In this document: positions 42,962 to 52,477 of the stretch, in pieces
How the letters are laid out: each line of letters begins with the position of its first letter
Numbering within the stretch: position 1 is the first letter of the stretch
Source: an uncultured Pelagibacteraceae bacterium
GTDB lineage: Bacteria > Pseudomonadota > Alphaproteobacteria > Pelagibacterales > Pelagibacteraceae
Direction of reading: 5' to 3'
Length of the DNA: 64,000 nucleotides
Assembly: GCA_902556265.1 (NCBI GenBank)
Contig: CACDVM010000004.1
Span: forward strand, 32,001-96,000
Made by a program: the position numbers and the translations under genes
The notes under the pieces: model-generated
The model's database searches: none
The model's input: the letters and a program-made list of their open reading frames with translations, nothing else
What the model was told of the DNA's origin: nothing

Positions 42962-43012
42962 TTTAATTAAATTAATTTTTACTATCTATACTAAAAGTTT
43001 AAATTTAACAAA

Positions 43013-44098
43013 TTAAAGATTAAATAGTAACTTTTTATAATTTTCTATATTTTTTTTTTCACTAAAATTATTTAGATGATTATAAACTTTGTCTTTATTT
43101 AATTTAAAATAAATTTTTTTGAGCATGATTTTGTTAAGAATCATTTTTAAATCTTTTTTTTTATTATAGATAATGCCAAAATTTTTGTTTTTAATAATAT
43201 CATTAATTCCACCAAAACTTTGAGATGCTATTACAGGGACTCCTGAACTTAATGATTCAACAACACTGTTAGGAAATCCTTCAAAATCTGAAGTGCTAAT
43301 TAAATAACTAAAGTTCTTAAATACATTTTTTATTAAATTTGGATTATAACTTCCAAGAAATTTTACTCTACTTTTTAAATTAAGACTTTCCACTAATCTT
43401 TTAAGCTTCTCTCTCTCAGGTCCATCCCCAACTATTTTAAGTATGGGCTTACCTTTTATTTCAGGCAAGATGCTAATTAGAGTATCAATTTTTTTTTCCT
43501 TACTTAGTCTACTTACCACTCCAAAACATATTGGCTTTTTTTTATTTTTACTGAATGGAAATAATTTTTTAAATGATGGAGGGTGAATTGTTTGAAATTT
43601 AAGATTATAATATTTATTATATTTTTTTGAAATATGTTTAGAATTAGCAACACAGGCATCTGCTTTTTTAAAAGTAAATCTAATTAAAATTTTAATTATC
43701 TGTTTTTTAAAAAAATCTAATAACCCATAATATATAAAAAGTTCTTGAAAGGGGGTTCTTTCCACTAAAATGATTTTAAGATTTAATGATCTTAAAAAAA
43801 GAATTGATAGAATATTTGAATAGTAAATATTAGATAAAAAAATATTTTTATGATTAGATTTTATTAGATTTTTAACTGTTTTTTTTATTTTTGGCATTCC
43901 AAAAAGTGTTTTTTTAGAACTAATCTCAATAACCTTTACACCAAGCTTGATAAGCTCAGATCTATAAAAACATTTATTTAAACATATTACAGTTACAAAG
44001 AACTTATTTTTTGGGAGATTTTTACACAATTTAAATAATGAGTTTCCAGCCCCACCAAGATTGAATTCAGAGATAAAAATAATTAAATTTATTTTCAT
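43013..44098 (-). CDS. Glycosyltransferase, GT4-type
   Basis: 361 residues. N-terminal SEFNLGGAGNSLFKL is the glycine-rich acceptor loop of GT4 enzymes; donor half has FGVVSRLSKEKK near 190, GDGPERE near 220 and the E-x7-E motif in DFEGFPNSVVESLSSG near 275. Pairs with the GT2 gene downstream on the minus strand. Promoter region is shared with the divergent GMD-like gene and contains a 25-bp palindrome. Confidence 0.87.
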   Translation of the reverse strand: MKINLIIFISEFNLGGAGNSLFKLCKNLPKNKFFVTVICLNKCFYRSELIKLGVKVIEISSKKTLFGMPKIKKTVKNLIKSNHKNIFLSNIYYSNILSILFLRSLNLKIILVERTPFQELFIYYGLLDFFKKQIIKILIRFTFKKADACVANSKHISKKYNKYYNLKFQTIHPPSFKKLFPFSKNKKKPICFGVVSRLSKEKKIDTLISILPEIKGKPILKIVGDGPEREKLKRLVESLNLKSRVKFLGSYNPNLIKNVFKNFSYLISTSDFEGFPNSVVESLSSGVPVIASQSFGGINDIIKNKNFGIIYNKKKDLKMILNKIMLKKIYFKLNKDKVYNHLNNFSEKKNIENYKKLLFNL

Positions 44099-44117
44099 GT
44101 TTTATAATGTTAGTTAC

Positions 44118-44142
44118 TTATTTATTTTACTAAAATAAATAA
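44118..44142. repeat. 25-bp AT-rich palindrome in a divergent promoter region
   Basis: TTATTTATTTTA, a central C, then TAAAATAAATAA: two perfect 12-nt arms. It lies between the starts of the minus-strand GT4 and plus-strand GMD-like genes. Unrelated in sequence to the TGTTCAA operators. Could be a regulator site or chance, given the base composition. Confidence 0.4.
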
Positions 44143-44167
44143 AAATATATTAAATAACTAAGAATCA

Positions 44168-45127
44168 ATGAAAAATAAATTAGCTTTAATATTTGGAATA
44201 TCTGGCCAAGATGGCTCTTACTTAGCTGATTTTTTATTGAAAAAAAGATACAAAGTGGTTGGTATAACTAGAGATCAATCTAAAAAAAATCTTTATAGAT
44301 TGAATAAGCTAAAAATTGAGAAAAAAGTTCAAATATTTAAATCAAAACAAGCAGATTATCAATCGATAGTAAATATTTTAAAAAAATTTAAGAAAATAAG
44401 TGAAATTTATTATTTATCAGGAGAAACCTCCCCACTGAATTCTTTAAACTTTCCATTACAAACTTTTGAGGGAAATGTAAGTAATTTAATATGCATCCTA
44501 GAATATTTAAAATTGAAAAAAGCAAAAACAAAAATGTTTTATGCATCTTCATCAGAAATATTTAAAAATAAAAAAAGAAACATATTTGATGAGAATTCTG
44601 AGATTGGTCCCAGAACCCCATATGGCATTTCCAAAGCAGCTGGATTTTGGTTAATAAAATACTATAGAAATTACCATAATATTTCTTGTTGTACTGGGGT
44701 ACTTTTTAATCACGAGTCGCCCTTGCGATCTAAAAAGTTTGTTTTTAAAAAAATCATAGAACAATCAAAAAAAATAAAAAAAGTAGGAGGAAAATTTGAG
44801 TTAGGGAATATTAAAATAAAGAGAGATATCGGTTGGGCTCCAGATTATGTTATTGCAATATGGAAAATGCTTCAGTTAAAAAAGCCGGTGGACTTAGTGA
44901 TTGGATCTGGAAATGCATATAGTATAGAGAAATTCTTAAATTTAACATTAAAAAAATTAAAATTAGACAAAAAAAAGGTAACTTTTAATTCAAAAAAATT
45001 AATAAGAAAAAATGATTTGAATGAATATAAAGCTAATCCTTCATTGGCAAAAAAAAAAATAAAATGGAAAAATAGTTTAAAAATTGAAAAGATAATAGAT
45101 AAAATGATCAATAACGAATATTATTAA
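44168..45127 (+). CDS. GMD-like extended SDR (diverged)
   Basis: 319 residues. It opens GISGQDGSYLADFLL like GDP-mannose 4,6-dehydratase and keeps the gmd-like FNHESPLRSKKFV and RDIGWAPDYV segments and the Tyr-x3-Lys site in PYGISKA. The catalytic-Thr segment reads YASSSEIF, so Thr is Ser. It is about 30 residues shorter than the clear Gmd at 55.7 kb and well diverged, so it may act on another NDP-sugar or be a paralogue with altered chemistry. It precedes the GDP-fucose synthase-like gene by 24 nt. Confidence 0.75.
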   Translation: MKNKLALIFGISGQDGSYLADFLLKKRYKVVGITRDQSKKNLYRLNKLKIEKKVQIFKSKQADYQSIVNILKKFKKISEIYYLSGETSPLNSLNFPLQTFEGNVSNLICILEYLKLKKAKTKMFYASSSEIFKNKKRNIFDENSEIGPRTPYGISKAAGFWLIKYYRNYHNISCCTGVLFNHESPLRSKKFVFKKIIEQSKKIKKVGGKFELGNIKIKRDIGWAPDYVIAIWKMLQLKKPVDLVIGSGNAYSIEKFLNLTLKKLKLDKKKVTFNSKKLIRKNDLNEYKANPSLAKKKIKWKNSLKIEKIIDKMINNEYY

Positions 45128-45151
45128 TTATCTGTATACTTCAAACTAAAA

Positions 45152-46114
45152 ATGAAAAAAAAATATAGAATATTTATCGCTGGTCATAATGGAATGGTTG
45201 GAAAATCATTAGTAAAATATTTTAAAAATAAAAATTTTGGTAGTTTAATTCTTGTTTCAAGAAAACAACTTGATTTAGAAAATTTTAAAAAAGTAAATTT
45301 ATTTTTGAAAAAAAAAAAACCTGATATTATTATTAATTGCGCAGGAAGAGTAGGTGGAATAATGGCAAATTTTAATTTTCCTACAGAATTTTTAAATGAA
45401 AATATATTAATTCAAACCAATTTAATTAAAAGCGCTCATCAAAATAATATTAAACATTTTATTAATTTAGGAAGTTCATGCATATACCCAAAAAACTCAA
45501 AACAACCTATTAAGGAGGAGTATCTTTTAAATGATAGTTTAGAAAAAACTAATGAAGCATATGCTTTGGCTAAAATTATAGGTGTTAAGTTGTGCGAATA
45601 TTATAATAAACAATTTAAGAGAAATTATTTTACCTTAATGCCCTGCAATCTTTATGGACCAAATGATAATTTTGATTTAAAAAATAGTCATTTTGTTCCA
45701 GCATTAATCAAAAAAATTATTCTTTCAAAAATTAACAATGATCCATATATCGAAATATGGGGTACCGGCAATCCCAAAAGAGAAGTGATGTATGTTGATG
45801 ATCTGGCAAGTGCAATTTTTTTTATTGTAAATAAAAAAATAGGAAATAATAAAAAGTTATTAGATATTTTAAAGAAAACTGCCTTAATAAATGTTGGAAG
45901 TGGGAAAGAGTACACTATCAAAGAAATTGCAAAAAAAATTTGTAAAGTAGAAAAAAATAATATCAGATTAAAATTTAATACCCACTATCCAGATGGTACA
46001 CAAAGAAAAGTGGTTGATATAAGATTATTAAAGAAATTAGGTTGGTCCTCAAAAATCTCTTTAGCACAAGGTTTATCAAAAACAATAAAATGGTATAAAA
46101 AATATTATTTATAA
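45152..46114 (+). CDS. fcl: GDP-L-fucose synthase-like epimerase/reductase
   Basis: 320 residues. AGHNGMVGKSL (9-19) is the typical Fcl start; NCAGRVGGIMAN, GSSCIYPKN and the Tyr-x3-Lys in EAYALAKIIG, then MPCNLYGPND and WGTGNPKREVMYVDDLA all match GDP-4-keto-6-deoxy-mannose 3,5-epimerase/4-reductase. Makes GDP-L-fucose (or GDP-colitose type sugars) from the Gmd product. The clear gmd lies 10 kb away at 55.7 kb, the diverged one just upstream. Confidence 0.9.
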   Translation: MKKKYRIFIAGHNGMVGKSLVKYFKNKNFGSLILVSRKQLDLENFKKVNLFLKKKKPDIIINCAGRVGGIMANFNFPTEFLNENILIQTNLIKSAHQNNIKHFINLGSSCIYPKNSKQPIKEEYLLNDSLEKTNEAYALAKIIGVKLCEYYNKQFKRNYFTLMPCNLYGPNDNFDLKNSHFVPALIKKIILSKINNDPYIEIWGTGNPKREVMYVDDLASAIFFIVNKKIGNNKKLLDILKKTALINVGSGKEYTIKEIAKKICKVEKNNIRLKFNTHYPDGTQRKVVDIRLLKKLGWSSKISLAQGLSKTIKWYKKYYL

Positions 46115-46163
46115 TTAATGCTTATTAAATTGAAATTTATTAATATAAAATATAAAAACCTTT

Positions 46164-46883
46164 ATGGAAAAAAATACCTCTAGTATAAATCAAAATTTAG
46201 ATTTAGCTGGTTCATTTAAATTTGGTGAGATTTATAATCCCCAAGAAATAGTATTAAATTTGATTTTTGCTTTTTTCTTAGGATTTATTATTAGCTTAGT
46301 TTACAAAAAAACTCATAAAGGCTTAAGTTATTCTCAATCATTTGTTTTAACAACTATATTTGTAGCCGTGATAGTAGCAATGGTGATAATGGTAATCGGT
46401 AACAATTTAGCTAGAGCATTTGCTCTTGTGGGCGCACTATCAATAATAAGATTTAGAACAGTTGTAAAAGATACTAAGGATACAGCATATATATTTTGGT
46501 CATTAGCTGCAGGTATGGCATCTGGAACTGGAAATTATTTTTTAGCAATAAGTGGTACAGCAATAATATCGATGATTGCATTTGTATTAAATTTTACAAA
46601 CTATGGCTCTATTTTAAAAAGTGAGTTTATAATTCAATTTAGAAGTAAAAATTCTGATAAAGAAAAAAATAAAAAAGACTATGAGGCTATTTTTTCAAAA
46701 TTTTGTAAGGTATCAACTTTATTAAACGCAGAGTCCTCAGGAGATGGTTTATCTTTAAAGTTGAGTTTTGATGTTGTTTTAAAAGAAGATAAATCTTATG
46801 AGGAATTTATTAAAGAATTATCAAATTTAGAAAGTTTGAGTGAAGTTGTAGCAGTTGCAGCAAAAAATGATGTTGATTATTAG
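46164..46883 (+). CDS. DUF4956 membrane protein
   Basis: 239 residues with about four membrane segments between residues 30 and 150, containing the family core ALSIIRFRTVVKDTKD (about 92-107) and AYIFWSLAAGMASG. The last 80 residues are a soluble domain. DUF4956 proteins recur beside VTC-domain and CotH-kinase genes, as here (CotH at 47932, VTC at 50685). Function unknown; a role with the polyphosphate-polymerase-like protein is inferred from this recurrent association. Confidence 0.88.
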   Translation: MEKNTSSINQNLDLAGSFKFGEIYNPQEIVLNLIFAFFLGFIISLVYKKTHKGLSYSQSFVLTTIFVAVIVAMVIMVIGNNLARAFALVGALSIIRFRTVVKDTKDTAYIFWSLAAGMASGTGNYFLAISGTAIISMIAFVLNFTNYGSILKSEFIIQFRSKNSDKEKNKKDYEAIFSKFCKVSTLLNAESSGDGLSLKLSFDVVLKEDKSYEEFIKELSNLESLSEVVAVAAKNDVDY

Positions 46884-46903
46884 TTTTACTATAAAATGAA
46901 ACA

Positions 46904-47935
46904 ATGTTTTTTCTTAAAAAAATAAAATATTTAGCAATTTTAATTTTTTTTTTATTATTTTTAATTTTAGCCTTTCTAGCTTTAAGTAGTGAAAATAGAA
47001 GATCGGTTATCTCAAAAGCACTTGTTTTTCATGATTTCTATAGAATAAAGACACTTACTTATGGGTTACAAATAAGAGACTTTTCTTTACTTTCAAAAAA
47101 ACTCGATAGATATATTGAATTTTCCAAAAACTTTTCGATCGGAAAAACATATATGTTCCCAGGAATTTATGAGGCAACTGAACTTGTGGTTTCAAAAGCT
47201 TTGACACAAGATGATTATAATCAGATTGAGAATGTTTTAAAAAAATTATTAGAGTTTGATAATAGAATTTATAAATTTCATGTTTGGTATGCTAGAGCAC
47301 TGAGTGATAATGATTACCAGAAAGCTATAGAACACATTAATATTGCAATAAAAATATCTCCTTCAGAAAATGACGCTTATAGAGTGGGATTATACATTGC
47401 ACAAAATTTAAACGATAAAATCCTAGCTGATAATTATTGTAAGATTTACAAAGAGGCATTTCTTGGAGGAAGTAAACCATTGCATTTTGGAACAATTTTT
47501 GATTCGTATAATAATCAAAATTTTGCATTAAATGTTAATAAAGTTAAAAAAAATGATTTAAATCTCATTAATTCAAATTTTGTCCTTAATAAAAATAAAA
47601 GTTACGAATTTATATTAGATGAAAAAACAGACCTAAATGGGATAGATTTATATTTTACACCCATCAATAACCTGATAATAAAAATTAATGAGATTGAGTA
47701 TTTTTCAAATGAAAAAAAATATTCAATTGACCCAAAGAAACTATCAATAACTTCAAATCACTCTTTTATAATTGAAAAAAATAATGAAACATTTGAAATT
47801 TTATTATCTCAAATGAAAGAAGAACTTATAAGATTAAGACATCAAGTTTTTAATAAAATTGATAAATTAAATATTACAATGGAAATTAAAAAGTCAAATA
47901 TTACAAATAGTAATTTTTGTCAAACCTATAAATGA
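46904..47935 (+). CDS. Membrane-anchored protein with possible TPR segment
   Basis: 343 residues, unknown family. One hydrophobic N-terminal segment (about 8-28), then an exported region. Residues about 125-185 look like helical repeats (WYARALSDNDYQKAIEHINI, then KISPSENDAYRVG), the spacing of a TPR pair. The C-terminal half is beta-rich and lysine/asparagine-rich. It ends in ATGA overlap with the CotH gene, so the two are translated together and probably work on the same outer side of the membrane. Confidence 0.6.
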   Translation: MFFLKKIKYLAILIFFLLFLILAFLALSSENRRSVISKALVFHDFYRIKTLTYGLQIRDFSLLSKKLDRYIEFSKNFSIGKTYMFPGIYEATELVVSKALTQDDYNQIENVLKKLLEFDNRIYKFHVWYARALSDNDYQKAIEHINIAIKISPSENDAYRVGLYIAQNLNDKILADNYCKIYKEAFLGGSKPLHFGTIFDSYNNQNFALNVNKVKKNDLNLINSNFVLNKNKSYEFILDEKTDLNGIDLYFTPINNLIIKINEIEYFSNEKKYSIDPKKLSITSNHSFIIEKNNETFEILLSQMKEELIRLRHQVFNKIDKLNITMEIKKSNITNSNFCQTYK

Positions 47936-50679
47936 AAAAAACATTAAAGTTATTAATCTTTGGAACTTTTCCTTTCATAATAATATTAGTATTTATTTTC
48001 TTCATAAACATCATTAAACATGACTCTATATATGCACATAAATCAATGTATACGTATCAAAACCCATTTAATTGGTTTGAATATAAAATTAAATCAAACA
48101 TAGTTAAATCTTTTATCAATTTTAGGGATATTTATGTAAATGGCTTAGAAAAAAAACGTATATATTTAGAAGAACAAAAACAAAAACAATTATTAATTGA
48201 CACACCACAATCAACCAAGATTTGGCAGAGAGGTTTTTATTTTGATGAGAATAAAAGTTTGTTACCAATGCAGGCACGGCTAAGAGGTGATAACCCAAGA
48301 AATTGGTTATTTGAAAAAAAAAATTGGAGAATAAAAGTTAGAAAAAAAGATATTGTTAATCAACAAAGATATTTTGATTACTTACCTTTCAATTTCAATA
48401 AATATTTTTCAGGTAAAATTGCAAATAAGATTGGGGTTTTATCATCTAATTTTAGATTAATTGAACTATATCTAAATGATAGAAGCCAAGGCGTTTATAT
48501 TGAAAATGAAAATTTTAATGAGAGCTTTCTCAGAAGAAAGAAAATTATGCCAGTAAATATGTACAAAACAGAGCAAATTTTAGATGAGTCAATAATTGCC
48601 TTAGAAAGTAATTTTTTTAATAGTCCAGGTGTTGCATCTAAAAGTGCTGTATTTAATCAATTAAAAAAAGAGGATAAGTCCGATTTGAATTTTTTTTTAG
48701 AACTTATGAGAATGAGTTCTAATGACAAAAAATATTTTGATTACTTAATAGAAGGGATTGGAGTCGATAAATGGGCCCTTTTTGCATCCTATCAAATTTT
48801 AACACAAAATTTTCACAATGATAATACTCATAATCTAAGAATGATTGTAGATCCGTGGTCAGGCCACTTTTATCCAATAGCACATGATCCATTGATTGGA
48901 AATTTAAATTTTGAACAATTTAATTTAAACAATTCATCTAATGATCTTTTATTATTGCTTAATCAATCTAGTAAATTTCAAGAATTGAAATTAAAAAAAC
49001 TTTATCAGGTTTTAAATTCAGAGATAATTGAAGACCTTATTGATGAACATAAAAAAATTGAAAAAACATTAAGTATTTCTGAAACAAGAGATGTTGAATT
49101 TTTGATTAAAAATTTTAATTTTGTAGGATTAATAAAAACTCTAACAAATCAAAAGTATATTAATAATAAAGGAAAAGAAGAAAGATTAGATTTTTTAGAT
49201 ACTTACACTGAATATCTGAATGCATTAAATTTATATTTAATTTCAAAACCAGAGGGAAGTTGGAAAAAAAATAAGAATGGGTTTGAAATATCAGTAAAAA
49301 ATGATTTACCATTATCTGATCTAAAATTTTTTTTTGAAGAAGAAACACCTGAATGGATTTATTTAGATTTAAACGAAAATAACAAATTAGATGAAATTGA
49401 AAAAAATTATAAATTTTATCCAAATAATAACTACTTTTCTATACCCTTAAATTTTTATGCAAATAGATTAGATTTTAGGGAAACAACAATGCATCAATCT
49501 CATATCAATTTAAAAACACCTAACACGAGATTTAAATTTATAACTAATAATAATACAAAACCTCAAAAAATTGAGTTTAAAAATTTCATTTCAAAAAAAA
49601 AGTATCTTCTAGAAGAAAAAAATATTGAATCAGTTCCGGTGACAAAACTTAATATTCCAATAAGTGGAAATAAAATAAAAAAAAAATTGATAAAATTATC
49701 CGGAATAAATGAAATAAAAAAGAGTAAAATATTTTATGAAAATGTTTTAATTGAACCTGGTACAACATTTAATTTACATAAGAATAAAAGTTTAATCTTT
49801 AAAGGTAGAGTAATTGCTAATGGCAGAAAAGATTTACCAATAGTTTTTCAAAAAGCAAAAGATGAAAATTGGGGGACTATAGCGCTACAAGGTCCTGATA
49901 CATCCGGATCATCTTTTGATAATTTAATTTTAAATGGAGGAACTGGCCATAATATTAAAAATATTAAAATTAAGAATGATATTTATTATTCGATTGGAAA
50001 TATAAGATATATATCTGCTTTATCATTGCATGATGTGAATAATATAAAACTAAAAAATATTAAAATTTTAAATAATTCTAAATATGATGATGCTCTACAC
50101 ATTATTTATTCAAAAAATATTTTTTTAGAGAATATCAAGATTTATAATTCATTTGGTGATGCTATTGATATTGATATGTCTAAAGAAATTTTTTTAAAGA
50201 ATATTGATATTAAAAATTCTAAAAATGATGCAGTAGATTTGATGGAGTCCACTGTTGTTATAGAAGACTCAAATTTATTTGGCTCAAAGGACAAAGCGAT
50301 TTCAGTTGGGGAAAATACTCTTTTAACTGTAAGTAATAGTAGTCTTGTAGATAATAGTGTTGGGATAGCAACCAAAGATGGATCATATGCAAATATTGAT
50401 AATCTTAAATTTGAAAATAATGAATTCCATATTAAAAATTATAAAAAAAATTGGCGATATGGAGATGGTGGATTGACGATTGTTAATGATTCAGAATTTG
50501 ATGTAGCAGAAAATAATAATGATAATTATATAGATTTGAATTATGAAAAAATACAAATTGATAAATTTTCATCTTTGTTAATTGAAAATAGTAATTATGA
50601 GGGAAAAATAATTAATCAAAAATTCTTTTCCAAAACAAATGAAGAAAAACATTTAAAAAGATTAAAAAAACTAAATTAA
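47932..50679 (+). CDS. CotH-kinase-family protein with C-terminal beta-helix
   Basis: 915 residues. N-terminal membrane anchor (about 8-30). Residues about 90-400 hold the CotH kinase domain: ARLRGDNPRNW, VYIENENF-type, FHNDNTHNLRM (about 294-304) and PIAHDP (about 315), the catalytic Asn/Asp region of CotH/HipA-like secreted kinases. Residues about 640-830 are right-handed parallel beta-helix repeats (KLKNIKILNN, LENIKIYNS, LKNIDIKNS, EDSNLFGS). Bacillus CotH phosphorylates spore coat proteins. Here an envelope or surface-glycoprotein kinase is inferred, with the beta-helix as a carbohydrate- or surface-binding part. Confidence 0.8.
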   Translation: MKKTLKLLIFGTFPFIIILVFIFFINIIKHDSIYAHKSMYTYQNPFNWFEYKIKSNIVKSFINFRDIYVNGLEKKRIYLEEQKQKQLLIDTPQSTKIWQRGFYFDENKSLLPMQARLRGDNPRNWLFEKKNWRIKVRKKDIVNQQRYFDYLPFNFNKYFSGKIANKIGVLSSNFRLIELYLNDRSQGVYIENENFNESFLRRKKIMPVNMYKTEQILDESIIALESNFFNSPGVASKSAVFNQLKKEDKSDLNFFLELMRMSSNDKKYFDYLIEGIGVDKWALFASYQILTQNFHNDNTHNLRMIVDPWSGHFYPIAHDPLIGNLNFEQFNLNNSSNDLLLLLNQSSKFQELKLKKLYQVLNSEIIEDLIDEHKKIEKTLSISETRDVEFLIKNFNFVGLIKTLTNQKYINNKGKEERLDFLDTYTEYLNALNLYLISKPEGSWKKNKNGFEISVKNDLPLSDLKFFFEEETPEWIYLDLNENNKLDEIEKNYKFYPNNNYFSIPLNFYANRLDFRETTMHQSHINLKTPNTRFKFITNNNTKPQKIEFKNFISKKKYLLEEKNIESVPVTKLNIPISGNKIKKKLIKLSGINEIKKSKIFYENVLIEPGTTFNLHKNKSLIFKGRVIANGRKDLPIVFQKAKDENWGTIALQGPDTSGSSFDNLILNGGTGHNIKNIKIKNDIYYSIGNIRYISALSLHDVNNIKLKNIKILNNSKYDDALHIIYSKNIFLENIKIYNSFGDAIDIDMSKEIFLKNIDIKNSKNDAVDLMESTVVIEDSNLFGSKDKAISVGENTLLTVSNSSLVDNSVGIATKDGSYANIDNLKFENNEFHIKNYKKNWRYGDGGLTIVNDSEFDVAENNNDNYIDLNYEKIQIDKFSSLLIENSNYEGKIINQKFFSKTNEEKHLKRLKKLN

Positions 50680-50684
50680 CATAA

Positions 50685-51440
50685 ATGTTAAAAATATTTA
50701 AAACTGAAAAATTTTCAAGATATGAATTTAAATTTTTATTATCTCAAAAAAAGGCAATGCAGATTGAAAATGAAATAAAAAGTTTTATGATTTTAGATGA
50801 GAATGCTTTCAACAAAAAAGATAAGAAATATTTTGTAAGATCGTTATATTTTGATACTCCAGAATATTCAAATTTTTATGAAAAAGTTGATGGAATTAAA
50901 ATTAGAAAAAAATTTAGGATTAGAAGCTATTCTCACGACAAAAAAGATAATCCAAATCTCTTTTTAGAAATGAAGGGAAGAAAAAATCAGAAAACTTATA
51001 AATTACGTACACCAATTTCGAGTGAACACTTGGAATATATGGTTAATAAAAATAAAGTTATGTCATTATTGGATTTTTATACAAAAGATAATAAGGTTAT
51101 AAGTGATTTTATTTATGAATCTTTAAAAAAAAAAATAGAACCCAAGGTTGTAGTTGACTATAATAGAAGACCTTACATTAATAAATTTGGACTTTTATTT
51201 AGATTAACTTTTGATACAAATTTAAAATCCAGTTCAGGAAAAAATATTTTTGACGAAAAAGAAAATTTTTATTTCAAAGAATGTGTATCAGGTCAGACCA
51301 TACTCGAATTAAAGTTTGAACGAAGTATTCAACCCTGGTTTCATAGAATTATACAAAATTACAATTTGATGAGATTATCAGTTTCTAAATTTGCTTTGGG
51401 GATGGAAAAAAACGGATATGGTAATGAAACTTCGACTTAG
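50685..51440 (+). CDS. VTC-domain polyphosphate polymerase-like protein
   Basis: 251 residues of the CYTH-like tunnel fold: RYEFKFLLS near the start, RSLYFDTPEYSNFYEKVDG, KKFRIRSYS, LFLEMKGRK, VVVDYNRRPY, RLTFDTN and ILELKFE. These alternating basic and acidic strands are those of VTC4-type polyphosphate polymerases, with the basic residues for phosphate and the Glu/Asp for metal. Six nucleotides after the CotH gene. Substrate in bacteria of this type is not settled; polyphosphate is the family expectation. Confidence 0.88.
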   Translation: MLKIFKTEKFSRYEFKFLLSQKKAMQIENEIKSFMILDENAFNKKDKKYFVRSLYFDTPEYSNFYEKVDGIKIRKKFRIRSYSHDKKDNPNLFLEMKGRKNQKTYKLRTPISSEHLEYMVNKNKVMSLLDFYTKDNKVISDFIYESLKKKIEPKVVVDYNRRPYINKFGLLFRLTFDTNLKSSSGKNIFDEKENFYFKECVSGQTILELKFERSIQPWFHRIIQNYNLMRLSVSKFALGMEKNGYGNETST

Positions 51441-51448
51441 ATAATCTT

Positions 51449-52477
51449 ATGGAAACAAAATTTTTTTTTTTCATCTTTAAATATAATTATAGAAAAAGAT
51501 CATTTAATAATTTTTTAAAAATAAGAAAAATAAAAAATTATTACATTTTTAATTTGAGTGGAGTAGTCAGATATTATCTTTTCGGTTTACCTCTTTATTT
51601 AACAGCAAATATATTTAAAAGAATATTTAAAAATTTTATTTTTATATCGTGTGATGCAAGGCCACAATTGATATTTAACAGTATAAATTTATTTTTTGGA
51701 GGTACTAGTTATAAAGTCCCTGAAAATTATCAACATTATAAAAATAATTGTTTTGTTTTTGAAAATTTTTCAAAGCCTGAAAAAAATTTATTAAATCTTT
51801 ATCCATTTAAACCTTTAAAAATTGAAATTTTTACAAAACCAAAAATTGTATTTATTGGAGGTTTTCATCTTGTAGAAGATGAAATTGTAGAAGGAATTTG
51901 GAAAAATGAAAAAGAGAATATTTTTGAAAACTTTACTATAATTGATAGAATATCTTTCTGGGAAAAATACGACTTGGATAAAAATAAAAGACTTCAATAC
52001 TATTATATTCAATTAAAAGAACGATTAAGAATAAATCTTATTTTAAAAATAAATGAAATTTTTAGGGAAGATTTTATCTTAATAGGTAGCAAATGGAAAA
52101 AATATGTCCCTGAAGCTAAAAACGATGAATTTAATATTTTAAAAATAAAAAAAATATATAAAGGAAATATTTGTTTGGATTTTGGTTCAAAATGGGGAAC
52201 AAATATAATATATCCCAGATCAGTTGAAATTATCGAAAATGGAGGGATATTGGTTCAATCTTATCAGCAAAACTCTCCAAACAATACAAATAATGTTTCA
52301 GAGGTGATAAATAGGTTCAATAATATTAATCAATTGCAAAAAATTTTACACAATTTTCTAACAAATCAAGACCTTTTAAAAAAAAAATTTATGAAACAAT
52401 ATAATTTTTTCAATGATGATAAAAAAAATTATTCAACATTCTCAAAAATATATGAAATTGCAAAAAAAAGAAAATAA
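51449..52477 (+). CDS. Probable GT-B glycosyltransferase (CgeB-like end)
   Basis: 342 residues, no clear family by eye. The C-terminal part has LDFGSKWGTNIIYPRSVEIIENGGILVQS (key residues Pro-Arg-x-x-E and a GG turn, about residues 248-270), which resembles the R-x-x-E-x-x-x-x-G donor site of CgeB/YkvP-type glycosyltransferases. N-terminal region contains hydrophobic stretches around 45-60 but no sure membrane helix. Placed 8 nt after VTC and before a run of glycosyltransferases. Confidence 0.5.
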   Translation: METKFFFFIFKYNYRKRSFNNFLKIRKIKNYYIFNLSGVVRYYLFGLPLYLTANIFKRIFKNFIFISCDARPQLIFNSINLFFGGTSYKVPENYQHYKNNCFVFENFSKPEKNLLNLYPFKPLKIEIFTKPKIVFIGGFHLVEDEIVEGIWKNEKENIFENFTIIDRISFWEKYDLDKNKRLQYYYIQLKERLRINLILKINEIFREDFILIGSKWKKYVPEAKNDEFNILKIKKIYKGNICLDFGSKWGTNIIYPRSVEIIENGGILVQSYQQNSPNNTNNVSEVINRFNNINQLQKILHNFLTNQDLLKKKFMKQYNFFNDDKKNYSTFSKIYEIAKKRK

